64,000 nt of DNA. Source: Lasiosphaeris hirsuta (lineage: Eukaryota > Ascomycota > Sordariomycetes > Sordariales > Lasiosphaeriaceae). Each line of letters starts with the position of its first letter. Within the stretch, counting starts at the first letter, position 1. Below, piece by piece: positions 12,817-22,999 of the stretch. The stretch covers positions 3,162,001 to 3,226,000 of the forward strand of contig JAUKUA010000002.1 in NCBI GenBank assembly GCA_030549175.1, written 5' to 3'. Below the pieces are notes generated by a model. The model was not told the origin of the DNA. It saw only the letters and a program-made list of their open reading frames with translations, and did not search any database. Made by a program: the position numbers and the translations under genes.

Positions 12817-13535
12817 GCTGGGCGATTGCTTTTCGAGTAGTTGTGAGCTTCGTTTTGCCTGCCGCTTACCTGTTTTTTTTTTGTGGTTCGTTGCTGTTGA
12901 CGCTGTCGCGGGGGGCTGATCTTGGTCGTCAGGATTATTGAGATTTTGTGCGCAGCGCAGACTGTGGTGGGGTTCTGGCAGCGAGGGGCCGGGAGATGGA
13001 AAAAAGTGCGCCACCTCTTGTTTTAAGACCAACGCTGTCAAGTCGTGCCTTGGACTTGTCAGGCAGACTCAGAAGCCAGTGAGTCAAGGAAAAAGTGAGT
13101 CAAAGTGAGTCAAAGTGAGTAGTTTGGGGCTATGCTCTTGTAGAGGACTCAATCAATGTGCAATAAGTCTGTCATGAAGAAAAATGACACTGGGAGACGT
13201 TGAGTTGACTAACTTTCGAAGGCAGAGTGCCGGAATCGTTGCAAGTCAAGAAAGCCATTTGTCTAGGTCCAATGTGTCTTAGTGCAGCGTTAGAGGAGGG
13301 GCAACAGCTGCCAGCCCCGGTTTTGCCAGCTGGAGCGGGCGGTGAAGGGGAGCTCCCAGAATTTTTGCCGTGCCATCGCAAAAAGTCGTGGAAGCTTTCG
13401 CTGTTGACTGCGGTGCCTGATTGCAAAGCCGCCTATCTCTCCACACCCTCCCCCTTCCCCTCGAGTCTAGTTTGCGATCCTAATCCGCCGCCTTTCCCAA
13501 TATCCCTAAGATTTCTGTTCCGGACAGCCAGCGCC
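12817..13535. promoter_or_regulatory. shared promoter of eIF3b (left) and CCT2 (right)
   Basis: About 720 bp between two divergent start codons, with no ORF that looks coding. It holds a short array of TGAGTCA sites (separate entry). Both genes serve growth and protein production, so joint control is plausible; that is inference. Confidence 0.6.
13080..13120. promoter_or_regulatory. cluster of TGAGTCA (Gcn4/CPC1/AP-1-type) sites
   Basis: Exact TGAGTCA occurs at 13080-13086, 13096-13102 and 13106-13112, with a near copy at 13116. The last three are spaced 10 bp apart inside a repeated GTGAGTCAAA unit, about one helical turn. TGAGTCA is the reverse complement of TGACTCA, the known site of bZIP regulators Gcn4 (yeast) and CPC1 (Neurospora). 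Binding in this organism is inferred. Confidence 0.55.
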
Positions 13536-15341
13536 ATGGTGAGTGCCACCCTGCTGGACCAGTGCCTCTTTTGTGTGTTTGGTGCGCTCGCATGTTGCCC
13601 CGCTAACCCCGTTCCCGCGCAGTCATCGTTCAGTCCAACCCAGATCTTCGAAGAGGGCACCACTGAGGAAAAGGGTGAGAATGCCCGCCTCAGCGCCTTT
13701 GTTGGCGCTATCGCTGTTGGAGACTTGGTGAAGAGCACACTCGGCCCCAAGGGCATGGACAAGATCCTGCAATCTGCGTGCGCTACCCCCCTCCCCCGCG
13801 TCTGGACCGTGTCATGTCCTCTCGAGTATCTGCGCTGACCATAGACCCCTGGTAGGTCTACTGGTGATATCATGGTAACAAACGACGGCGCAACAATCCT
13901 CAAGTCTATCGCTCTTGACAACGCCGCCGCCAAGGTCCTCGTCAACATCTCCAAGGTCCAGGACGACGAAGTCGGCGATGGAACCACCTCGGTAGCCGTG
14001 CTTGCTGCCGAGCTGCTGCGCGAGGCCGAGAAGCTTGTTGACAAGAAGATCCACCCCCAGACGATTATCGAAGGTTACCGGATAGCCAGCCAGGCTGCGC
14101 TCAAGGCGCTTGAGGCATCGGCGGTGGACCACAGCAAGAACCCCGAAGCTTTCAAGAACGACCTCCTCGCCATCGCGCGGACGACTCTCAGCTCCAAGGT
14201 GCTTGCCCAAGACCGTGGCCACTTCGCCAAGCTCGCATGTGACGCCGTCCTGAGACTCAAGGGCTCGTCCGATCTCAGCCACATCCAGATCATCAAGAAG
14301 GCCGGCGGTAAGCTCAGCGAATCATACCTCGACGAGGGCTTTATTCTGGACAAGAAGATCGGTGTCAACCAGCCCAAGCGCCTCGAGAAGGCCAAGATCC
14401 TCATCGCCAACACGTCGATGGATACCGACAAGGTCAAGATCTTCGGCGCGCGCGTCAAGGTCACCTCTACGAGCAAGCTGGCAGAACTAGAGAAGGCCGA
14501 GAAGGACAAGATGAAGGCCAAGGTTGAGAAGATCAAGGCACACGGTATCAACTGCTTTATCAACCGCCAGCTCATCTACAACTGGCCTGAGTCGCTCTTC
14601 ACGGATGCCGGCATCATGTCGATAGAGCACGCTGACTTTGACGGCATCGAGCGTCTGGCACTCGTCTCGGGTGGCGAAATCACATCCACTTTTGACCACC
14701 CTGAGCAGGTCAAGCTTGGCCAGTGTGATCTCATTGAGGAGGTGCTTATTGGTGAGGACACATTGATCAAGTTCTCGGGTGTGGCTGCTGGCCAGGCTTG
14801 CACAATTGTGCTTCGCGGAGCCTCGGAGCAACTACTGGATGAGGCTGAGCGCAGTCTACACGATGCGCTTGCTGTTCTCTCACAGACGGTCAAGGAGCCC
14901 CGGACGACATTAGGCGGCGGATGTGCCGAGATGTTGATGGCCAAGGCGGTAGAGGTCGCGGCCACACGGGTTGAGGGCAAGTGCCAGACGGCGGTGGCCT
15001 CGTTTGCCATCGCCCTCCGACAGCTTCCCACGATCCTCGCAGACAACGCCGGTCTTGACTCGGGCGATCTGGTAGCACGGCTGCGGAAGGCGATTTACGA
15101 TGGTATGACCACATATGGACTCGACCTGATGACCCCTGGTGGCGGCATCACGGATATGAGGGAGGTTGGAGTGATTGAGAGCTACAAGCTCAAGAAGGCG
15201 GTGGTTTCGTCGGCCAGCGAGGCAGCTGAGGTGAGTTTCCCTTGCCAATTCGATCAACCCTGATGCTAACCAGATGTGCAGCTGCTTTTGCGCGTGGATG
15301 ATATAATAAGGGCGGCGCCCCGGAGACGTGAGCGAGCATGA
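13536..15341 (+). CDS. cct2: T-complex protein 1 subunit beta (CCT2 chaperonin)
   Basis: Four exons: 13536-13538 (only the ATG), 13623-13777, 13856-15230, 15282-15341; total 530 aa. It is one of eight subunits of the cytosolic TRiC/CCT chaperonin that folds actin and tubulin by ATP hydrolysis. Group II chaperonin signatures are present: GPKGMDK near 43-49, TNDGATIL at 61-68 and the ATPase loop GDGTTS at 93-98, with GGGCAEM and a C-terminal DDIIRAAP stretch typical of the beta subunit. The single-codon first exon is supported because the intron after ATG has GTGAGT and a CTAAC branch site, and because joining gives the expected [10 protein letters not shown] start. The next exons then follow in phase. 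Confidence 0.96.
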
Positions 15342-16480
15342 ACTCGGTCTTGAGAGTCGTCACAAGTTGCTGGACTGTACATTACCTAGACGGCCCAGAG
15401 CGGACTGTCACTGAATGAATGACCGTTTACTCCTGATCATTTGCCACTTGCTGAATGCCGGATGTGGTTGCTACCAATACTGCGGGTAGCTGGGTCCCAT
15501 TGCTTGTTTTGGGGCCGCGGGTTAGAATCCACCTTGTCGCCCTCAGCGATGCCTCGGATGTAAACCTTTACAGTTTCCCTCTCTATAAAAACCCGCAGAA
15601 GGAGAGGTGGCGAGCGTAGTGGTTTCTTCCGCGGAGGTACTGCTAGATGGCAATGAGCTTGAGCTGTTGCTTATGGTGATTCCATTCATCGCCGATCGGC
15701 GATAGTTGCGCATTTTGTTGCAAAAGACGTTGGGATAATTAAATATACCCTCTCAAGTTGTCAGATGACTAATGCGACAGGCCGTCACGACCTGTCTTAT
15801 TTCGTTCCCGCCCAACGCTTCTCGGCTCGCTTTCCCTCCAACCCCGTCAGTCTAACCCAAAGGATCTACCGCGCGGGAACCCGATCCACCACACCCACTA
15901 CCACACCCACTACCACACCCACAACGACACCCACCACCACACCCACCTTGACGACCTCCACCAAGGACCGTGCTGGCGGCTCGCTCCGTTTTTGTTGCAC
16001 AATCTATGTAAGTGGTAGTGTGCTTCGGAACGAACACTGCAGCGAAACCCCATTTCTAGGTACAACGGGAACATCATTGATAGGTAGCAAAATGTGGAAT
16101 CATGCATGTGGCGTGCACCCACCAGGCAGGACCTACAAGCTCCGAAACATACCTCCTGCCGTTGACTGGAGTGTTCTGGACAGAACAAGTCTCCAAATGG
16201 AAGCTGGTTTGTTTCGAGCTGCTGCCGCGCCGCCCCGTCGCAGCGGTAGCCATGATGACAAACCTGTTTTCCCCCTTCACCCCCCTGAGTTGATGCCATC
16301 GTGAAGCCGTGTTTATCAGCTGGCCTGCGTATAAATCCGCCTCCCTCGGCACCCGTTCCGAGGTGCTCCTATCCATCCATTCTACAACATCCAACTACCA
16401 TCCGCCTTGAAAGACCCACCATTCACAGCCAATATCCAACCCCCTCAAGAAACTTGCGAAACACCAAGACCACTCTCAAA
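15342..16480. other. intergenic; CCACACCCACTA repeat and TATA-like boxes
   Basis: About 1.1 kb with no recognised gene. A degenerate 12-bp tandem repeat of CCACACCCACTA type lies at about 15888-15946. A 179-codon ORF (15765-16304) runs through that repeat and looks spurious. TATA-like motifs lie at 15585-15591 and near 16329-16336; the second sits about 150 bp before the FMN reductase ATG and is a reasonable promoter candidate. Confidence 0.5.
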
Positions 16481-17137
16481 ATGGCTAAATCTATCGCCCT
16501 CGTCACCACCTCGATGCGCACCCCCCGCGTCGGACCCAACGTGGCAGCCTTCATCAAGACCATCCTCGACCCTCTGGCCACAGCTTCGGACCTGACCATC
16601 GCGCCCGTCGACCTCGCCGACTTCAAGCTGCCCATCTACGACGAGGCCGTGATTCCGGCCATGGTGGTGCCGGGTGCCGCCGACGGGCCGCAGTTCGCGC
16701 ACGCGCACACGCTCGCGTGGACGTCCGAGATTGCCAAGCACGCCGGCTACGTGCTGGTGATTCCTGAGTACAACTACGGCGTGTCGGGCGGGACCAAGAA
16801 TGCCATTGATTATCTGGTGCACGAGTGGACGGGCAAGCCCGTGGTCGTCGTCAGCTACGGCGTCAAGGGCGGCGCGTTCGCGTCCGAGCAGGTCTCGCAT
16901 GTGCTGGGCCACATGAAGCTAAAGGTCGCGCCGACCAAGCCGCAGCTTGCGTTTGCGGGCGGCCAGGGGCCGGAGATGTTTGGTGCGATGCTGAAGGGGG
17001 AGTTGGGCGAGGAGACGAAGAAGGAGTGGCTGGGGAAGAAGGGGGAGGTGGAGCAGGCGTTTGGGGAGCTGAAGGCGTTCTTGGAGGAGAAGGCCGAGGA
17101 GAAGGCCGAGGAGAAAGTTGAGGAGAAGGCGGAATAG
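16481..17137 (+). CDS. NADPH-dependent FMN reductase family protein
   Basis: A single exon of 218 aa with a good start context (AAAATGG). It has the flavodoxin-like fold of the NADPH-FMN reductase/azoreductase family: an N-terminal beta strand with a phosphate-binding loop (LVTTSMRTPRVG, 8-19) and the FMN contact motif PEYNYG (95-100) followed by SGGTKNAID. Such enzymes reduce flavin or quinone-like substrates with NAD(P)H in the cytosol; the substrate here is unknown. The C-terminus ends in an unusual charged repeat, EEKAEEKAEEKVEEKAE, outside the fold. No partner gene is obvious nearby. Confidence 0.88.
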   Translation: MAKSIALVTTSMRTPRVGPNVAAFIKTILDPLATASDLTIAPVDLADFKLPIYDEAVIPAMVVPGAADGPQFAHAHTLAWTSEIAKHAGYVLVIPEYNYGVSGGTKNAIDYLVHEWTGKPVVVVSYGVKGGAFASEQVSHVLGHMKLKVAPTKPQLAFAGGQGPEMFGAMLKGELGEETKKEWLGKKGEVEQAFGELKAFLEEKAEEKAEEKVEEKAE

Positions 17138-18132
17138 TTGAAGTTGCTTGGGTTGTTACAGATAAATCTGCGTTGTGCGGGAGGTGTTCTGGATGGGGAT
17201 CATAATAGAGGGACTCATATCAAGCGCTTTAGCATCATCTCCCAAGATCTAGCACATGCTGATATGATTCCAGTGATCGTGCAATGTAGATGTCTTGACG
17301 TTTGTCAACGTCGAAAGCTTCACCTTGCATGATTCCATGAACATATGACTTTCCATGAACATATGACTTTCCATGAACATATGAACATATGACATTCCAA
17401 CCAGGGTCCAGGTTGCACATTATTCAGATACGACAGACCGATATACCCCTGCCGCGTCCGATACATTGTTTTCCCTGCCGAGGACCTGAGTATGGCCGAG
17501 CAAAAAAGTCATGAGGTTTGCCACAAGTCTGCCACTCACTATACACAGACATGAGGCTCTCTAGGTTAGCCAGAAAGTGAACACACAATACGATCCCCAA
17601 GCAGTTGCAACCCCACCAATTTCACTAGACCCCGTGTGCCGTGTTTCTGACAACCTAAGGAAATGTGCAACGTTTGTGTATGTCGATGGGCTTCGGTGAT
17701 GGTAGGTCTGAGGTACGCGACCTTTGCCCAAACTCCCGTCTCTCGCCTATCACACACAGCCCATAATAATACCCCGCATATCGGTGCAGGCGCAACGAAA
17801 ACTTCGGGGCCAAAGTCTGATTTGTTCATCCTCCTACCTGCAAGTTCACATGCATTCGGCCACGAATTGCTACCCGCCACGTAAACTTGTCAATCCACCA
17901 TTTGATGCCATCGAGCCAACTTGAGCAAATGAAAAGCCATCAGCACGCCATTTTCTTATTGGGTTTCGTCTGGGCGGCTCTTTCTCTTCGTTGGGGTTAC
18001 TCTGATATGGAAAGCATTATCTGCTCGCTACTAGTGAGTCAGGGTACAGCTTCCACTTACAATATCTATCTATCCCTTGCGGCATATTCAAATCCGTTCC
18101 AGCGCCTGGAACCGTTATCGACAAACTCCAAA
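17138..18132. other. intergenic, contains an 18-bp repeat
   Basis: About 1 kb between the FMN reductase and the broken HET gene. It holds a short direct repeat at 17333-17398. The open frame running into the HET gene from 17887 is probably leader, because the better ATG is at 18133. Confidence 0.45.
17333..17398. repeat. 18-bp direct repeat, about 3.5 copies
   Basis: The unit CATGAACATATGACTTTC is repeated in tandem, the last copy being partly collapsed (ATGAACATATGA...). It is AT-rich, centred on the palindrome CATATG, and lies about 200 bp after the FMN reductase stop. Confidence 0.85.
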
Positions 18133-20045
18133 ATGCCTAGGTTCAGTCTGAAGCGTGCTCTGGCAAGATGCAAAGCGTGGTACCGCGGGCTGTTCCAGAA
18201 AGCACATGCAGCGACAGCAACCGCAACTTACCACAGTGAGCAATATGGTTACCATTATGATGGCAATGAATACGACTGGAGCAGCCCCCGGGGAGCACGG
18301 GCGAAACGAGACATGGAAGAGGCCGATGCTGAATACAAGCCACCAAGAACCGAGGGCAACTTCCGGACCCTGACGACATGGACGATGCCAAGTCTGAGGT
18401 CATGTACCCCGACGATGATGGAATTGATAGGGTGGATGAGTACAGAGCTAGGCTTCTCTCACATTTGCAAAATTCGAATTCCGGGCTCGAGGGCAAAAGC
18501 AGCTTGGCATATTTCCAATGTGGCCCGAACCAGGGAGCGTCGCGGTGCGAGGTCTGTGAAAAAGCATCGAGAAAAGCACAAGAGCTTAGGATCGTCATCG
18601 ACTCCGCCGAGGGTGGCTGTACTAAATGCGCACTCCGATTTATCGCCGTGCTTCATGCTCTGAGCGAGACGGGGAGTGAATGGACCAAGAGAGTCCCAGA
18701 ACATGTGGAATTTTTGATGAACCAAGAGCCAACTGGGTACCCTGCCTCGAAACTTCCAGGAGGCTGTCACCTTAACCCGCGATCTTGGCCTGAAATATCT
18801 CTGGATCGATTCGCTCTGCATTATCCAAGACGACCCCCATGACTGGGAGGTTGAGTCCGGGAACATGGCGGCGATATACAAAAACGCATACGTCGTCGTC
18901 GGTGCAGACAGGGCGAAAATAGCCCATGAGGAGTTTCTTCGGCAGAGCGCCACACCCGAGAACCAGCTCGTTGGCAAGCCGGTGGCATACGTCCCGCACG
19001 AATGTGCCACGCTTTATGCCCGCCCGCATTTCCTCCACAGCAACCTATACACTGACCAGTCTCTGTCACAACGAGCACGGAACGTACAAGAGCAACTGCT
19101 GGCGACTAGGATGGTTCACTTTACCGAGCATGAAATGGTGTATGAGTGTCGTTCGGGCGGTCTGTGTTGTGAATGCATGGAGTTGGACCAGAAACTCTCC
19201 GGCACCATCCGGCGCGATTATAAGCTGCCCGAGTTTGCTCGACCGTCGTCTCCCCTCTTCTCATCGCCCGGGATCGTAGCTACGACCAGCATGTACAATC
19301 ACTGGTACCGAACTGCCAACACCATCCTTACCCGGGGTATCACATATCCGCAGGACCTTCTCCCAGCCTTGTCGGGTTTGGCTAACGAGTTTCAAGATAG
19401 CGATGCGGGGACTTATATCGCAGGAGTCTAGATGGAGGACTTGCCCAGGGCGCTGGCGTGGTCAACGCAAGCTGACCCGATGGGCGAGCCAGGCCGACGG
19501 GCGAGCCCGTACCGAGCGCCCTCCTGGTCGTGGGCGTCGTGCGTGAACAATATGAAGCCGTATTGGTTCGACCCGATCGGTTCCGGCAATGAAGATGATT
19601 GGGCGATGGAGAGCTATGTGAAGGTTCTAGGCATGCACTGTACGCCGGCTGGCCGTGGCCCTCTCGGCACTGTCAAGGATGGCCGTCTGGTGTTGTCCGC
19701 GCCCTTGTTAGAGATGGAAGTGACCCCTCCGCTCTTGGATACCGAATCTATGGCGCAATTGCCTTTGGCGATGGTTCACCTAGATCTGACGGCTAATATA
19801 GAGGTTAGCTGCAGTCTTGACTTTCCTATACGTTTTCAAGGGGGAGAAAGGTTACAGTGTATCTTCATTGGCAAGTTTGTTCGGTGGAAATACCCTGTGT
19901 CAGGGCTACTTCTGCGATATATGGATGGGAAGGGGCCTTGGGTGAGCCACCAAGATTTGAGAGGATTGGCTCGTTCCAGCTGATGAGGAAGTATGGCGAG
20001 GTTTTATTAAAGAGCGCCATGGAAACTGTCTTGGAGATTGCTTGA
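18133..20045 (+). pseudogene. broken HET-domain (heterokaryon incompatibility) gene
   Basis: Segments of a fungal HET protein lie in order but in different frames. The start is MPRFSLKRALARC (ATG 18133). A Cys-rich N-terminal part (CEVCEKAS, GCTKCALRF) follows in another frame from about 18378. From about 18731 comes FQEAVTLTRDLGLKYLWIDS with CIIQDDPHDW in a third frame, then AALSG-type and APSWSWAS motifs. The stretch that should hold the SHCWG box between EFLMNQEP (18726) and RNFQEAV is missing, which implies a deletion of very roughly 80 codons. At 19429-19431 TAG stands where family members have Trp (GTYIAGV-stop-MEDLPRAL). A last frame change near 19940 leads to ERIGSFQL. HET proteins trigger cell death on non-self fusion; this copy cannot encode a whole one. 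Introns explain some shifts at most. Confidence 0.8.
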
Positions 20046-21151
20046 AGACACGGGGGTCAAGAGCAGTGGAAACATACTCATTGTGAAGTGTCGGAGAAGG
20101 GGTCACTCGTTATCCAGAGGGTAGATAAAAGTCGAGTCATCTAAGGGGTGTTGGTTGTTGGTATATGATTCAGTCGAGCTACAAAAAAAGGGAGTGTCTC
20201 GGTATACCATAGCGATCGTCTCCATATGCTGTAACCCCCATATATCACCCTGAAAACGGCAGAAAAGGTATATCCAGGAATACTACCGCCCTATTAAAAG
20301 CTATATACGGTATACTGAATTTTAGTCACCGGCCATTGTTGCCCAATACACTTCAACCGGAGAGTCCTTTTCAGTCTAGGTCCTAGTGCTCTTTCAGATA
20401 CCAGTTTGTGTTATGAGCCGCATCTTGAGACAGCGGACTGGTAGAAAGCACTTAGTTCCAGCACTTGTTCACAGCAAAGCGCCGAGAAACATCACCGACA
20501 TCCTACTTTGGGCGTCCGGGGTAGAGGTGAGTGAAAATAGGTCATGTTGACCCGAGCAGTGGCCTTTCGTCAATATATTTATGGGATTTATATTTCACTT
20601 CACATTGGTGTGTAATTATTTTGATTGCCTTTCCATGGCAAAATGGTCCAATCCGTTTCTCGGCCTTCGCAGCCCGAAGGATGCCGAGATGGCCAGGAAG
20701 GGAGGCGCCAGGCGAGATGGGAATCTGACCCTTGGAAGTAATGCACCATTGGCTGAGATAGGTGTTTCCATCGCTGCTCCCCACGGCCGAAAGTGCCCGT
20801 TTCGGGATGCTCATTCCACCAGCGGGCCAGGGGTGCAGAAGACTTGTTGGCCCGTGTCCCCGTAGTATTATAGAGGAGGATCCGGCCTCGAAACATAACC
20901 GACTCCGACCTCCGGCAGTGCGATGAATGAGGTCAATAAAACCACATCATATCTTGTCAGCAGACTGCTGGTTTGAGGTTGTATTTTCCATGACGATTAC
21001 GCATCTGCATCTCTACATCACATCCATCCACCATCTGATTTTTGACGCGTCGCACTGACATTTGGTCTGGTAAAGCCCATCTCCACAACCCGCCTCCATT
21101 TGCACAACCTCCAATCACAACAAACGCCGGCGTCGCACAAAGCCACCAGCC
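20046..21151. other. intergenic, no gene seen
   Basis: About 1.1 kb between the broken HET gene and the dehydrogenase. The ORFs are below 100 codons and show no domain. The right end is C-rich leader of the dehydrogenase gene. Confidence 0.45.
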
Positions 21152-22054
21152 ATGTCCGACCTCAGCGGCCAAGTTATCCTCATAACCGGCGGCACATCCG
21201 GCCTCGGCGCCGCCTCAGCCCTGGCCCTAGCCCGACTCTCCCCGGCCCGCATCTACATCTCGGGTCGCCGCCCCGCGCCCGCCGACGCCGTCATCGCCGC
21301 CATCGCCGCGCTGCCCGAACCCACCCCGCAGGTCACATTCCTACCCTGCGACCTAGCCTCGCTGGCCTCGGTGCGCGCCGCCGCCGACACCCTGCTCGCG
21401 GCGGAGCCGGAGGGCCTGGACATCCTCCTGGCCAACGCGGGCGTCGCGGGCGTCGCGCCCGCCCTCACGCACGACGGCTACGAGATCCACTTCGGCACCA
21501 ACCACCTCGGCCACGCGCTGCTGATCCGCAAGCTGCTGCCCCTACTGCGCCAGCGCAAGGGCAGGGTCGTGAGCGTGACGAGCTCGGGGTACCGCGCCGC
21601 CATGTGGGGGATCCCGTTCGACAAGGCCAAGCCGGCGCCGGACCAGGTGCTGCCGAGCGACCGGCTGGGGCTGTGGCGGTGGGGGCGGTACGCCGAGAGC
21701 AAGCTGGCTAACATTGTGTACGCGCGCGAGCTGGCCCGCCGGTTCCCCGAGGTCACGGCCGTCAGCGTGAGTCCCGGGTTCGTGGACACGAGCATGGTGG
21801 CGGGTATGAGGCTGTGCGACCGCGTTGTGACGAGGTTGCTGGCGTGGGGCGCCGGGAGCGGGTTGGTCAAGGCGGAGGACGGCGCACGGAACCAGATCTG
21901 GGCGGCGACGGCGCCAAAGGGGGAGCTGGAGAACGGCGGTATGTATGAGCCGGTCGCGGTGCTGGAGAAGAACCTCGCGGCGCCGGTGAAGGATGAGAAG
22001 TTGGCGGAGAAGCTGTGGGAGTGGACTGAGGAGGAGATTGCGAGTTACTTGTGA
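21152..22054 (+). CDS. short-chain dehydrogenase/reductase (SDR)
   Basis: A single exon of 300 aa starting ATGTCCGAC after a CACCAGCC leader. Classical SDR features are visible: cofactor loop TGGTSGLG (12-19), the adenine-ring motif NAG (95-97), a catalytic serine in SVTSSGY (144-145 region) and the YxxxK pair YAESK (180-184). It resembles the retinol dehydrogenase/WW-oxidoreductase-like branch common in fungi and should oxidise or reduce an alcohol/ketone with NAD(P)H; the substrate cannot be read from sequence. GC content is high, especially at third positions. The opposite-strand ORF 21542-22126 is a shadow. Confidence 0.92.
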   Translation: MSDLSGQVILITGGTSGLGAASALALARLSPARIYISGRRPAPADAVIAAIAALPEPTPQVTFLPCDLASLASVRAAADTLLAAEPEGLDILLANAGVAGVAPALTHDGYEIHFGTNHLGHALLIRKLLPLLRQRKGRVVSVTSSGYRAAMWGIPFDKAKPAPDQVLPSDRLGLWRWGRYAESKLANIVYARELARRFPEVTAVSVSPGFVDTSMVAGMRLCDRVVTRLLAWGAGSGLVKAEDGARNQIWAATAPKGELENGGMYEPVAVLEKNLAAPVKDEKLAEKLWEWTEEEIASYL

Positions 22055-22487
22055 GATGTTGATTGAGGACGTGGAATCAAGCCAAGTAAAGTATACCGCT
22101 GGGGAGGAATGACATGTTTTGGACAAAGCCAGTAACTATTTGTTTTCCAGTACCTTGATATGAATTGTGTATCTAGAAGTAGAGCATCCAAGAGCACTGG
22201 ATGTAGTCGAGATTAAAGCAATAGATAGCCAATGTAAAGGATGCAATCTTCAATCTTCCCATGGTGTTGTCCGCCACTTCATGCCTTTCTTTGCCCCAAA
22301 AACCAGATCGCATTGGATCTTCCCTTGCATCCAACCGTGAACGAAAAGAAAGAGGGTATATAATATTGCGGCCCAAAGAACCCAGCCGGCACAAGCCCGG
22401 CGTATTACCTCCTACGCCTGATATCGTATTCAAGTCTTTCCTCAAAAACGCCCCTGAGATCAGGAGTCGACATGTCCACCGATCCAC
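22055..22487. other. convergent 3' flanks
   Basis: About 430 bp between the dehydrogenase stop and the stop of the minus-strand gene. No further gene seen. Confidence 0.5.
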
Positions 22488-22999
22488 TCACTCAGGCTTC
22501 TTCTGCCCACCAAAACCTAGCATGCCACCGACACTCTTCAAGCCGCTCTGCGCTGCGCCAGCAGCCTGCTGTCCGCCACTCGCCACGCCGCCAATGACAG
22601 TGTCAACCGGCTGCGCGAGCGGCCCCGCAGCCGAGGGAGCGTATCCGCCCTTGTCGTCCTTGCCACCACGCTCGGTTCGGTTTACACCCTCGCGGGACAG
22701 AAGATCGCCGATGGGCTGGCCGAGCCCGCCTTGGCCAAACTGGCTCGTAACGAGGTTGTGCACACCGTCCTGCAGGGTATCGATCTGCTTGATGCCCGTG
22801 ACTTTGGTCTTGTCGAGGGTGTCTGTGGGGTGTGGATTGTTAGCAAGTGGAGGACAGATGGGTGTTTTGCTATCGTGGACTGACCTCGGGTGGCATAGCT
22901 GGCCTTGTTGTCTTTGGTGAAGTAGCGGAGATAGAGATCCTCGACCCAGGGCACCCATTTCTCGTACTGCTTATTGTACTGATCCCTTGTCCACTCCAT
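22488..22999 (-). CDS. small conserved fungal protein of unknown function
   Basis: Two exons (22999-22885 and 22822-22488; intron 62 bp) give 149 aa beginning MEWTRDQYNKQYEKW. The N-terminal half is aromatic and charged (EDLYLRYFTKDNKASYATR). The joined second exon reads DTLDKTKVTGIKQIDTLQDG, after which comes a Gly/Ala/Gln-rich C-terminal tail with hydrophobic glycine repeats (GGMLGFGG). I recognise the pattern as a widespread ascomycete protein without an assigned role. There is no signal peptide and no clear transmembrane helix. The start was chosen at the ATG giving MEWTRDQ; an in-frame upstream extension (MTIASPK) is possible but less typical. Confidence 0.75.

Noticed and set aside
12496..13041. 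eIF3b frame extended upstream of MAPSF
   Set aside because: The extension is Pro/Ser-rich leader text without an in-frame ATG in good context; eIF3b begins at MAPSF in relatives.
15765..16304. 179-codon ORF with a Thr/Pro repeat
   Set aside because: The repeat comes from a CCACACCCACTA minisatellite; the rest is not domain-like and lies in a promoter.
17887..18132. N-terminal extension of the HET relic from 17887
   Set aside because: No HET homology; the ATG at 18133 has a better context (CCAAAATGCC).
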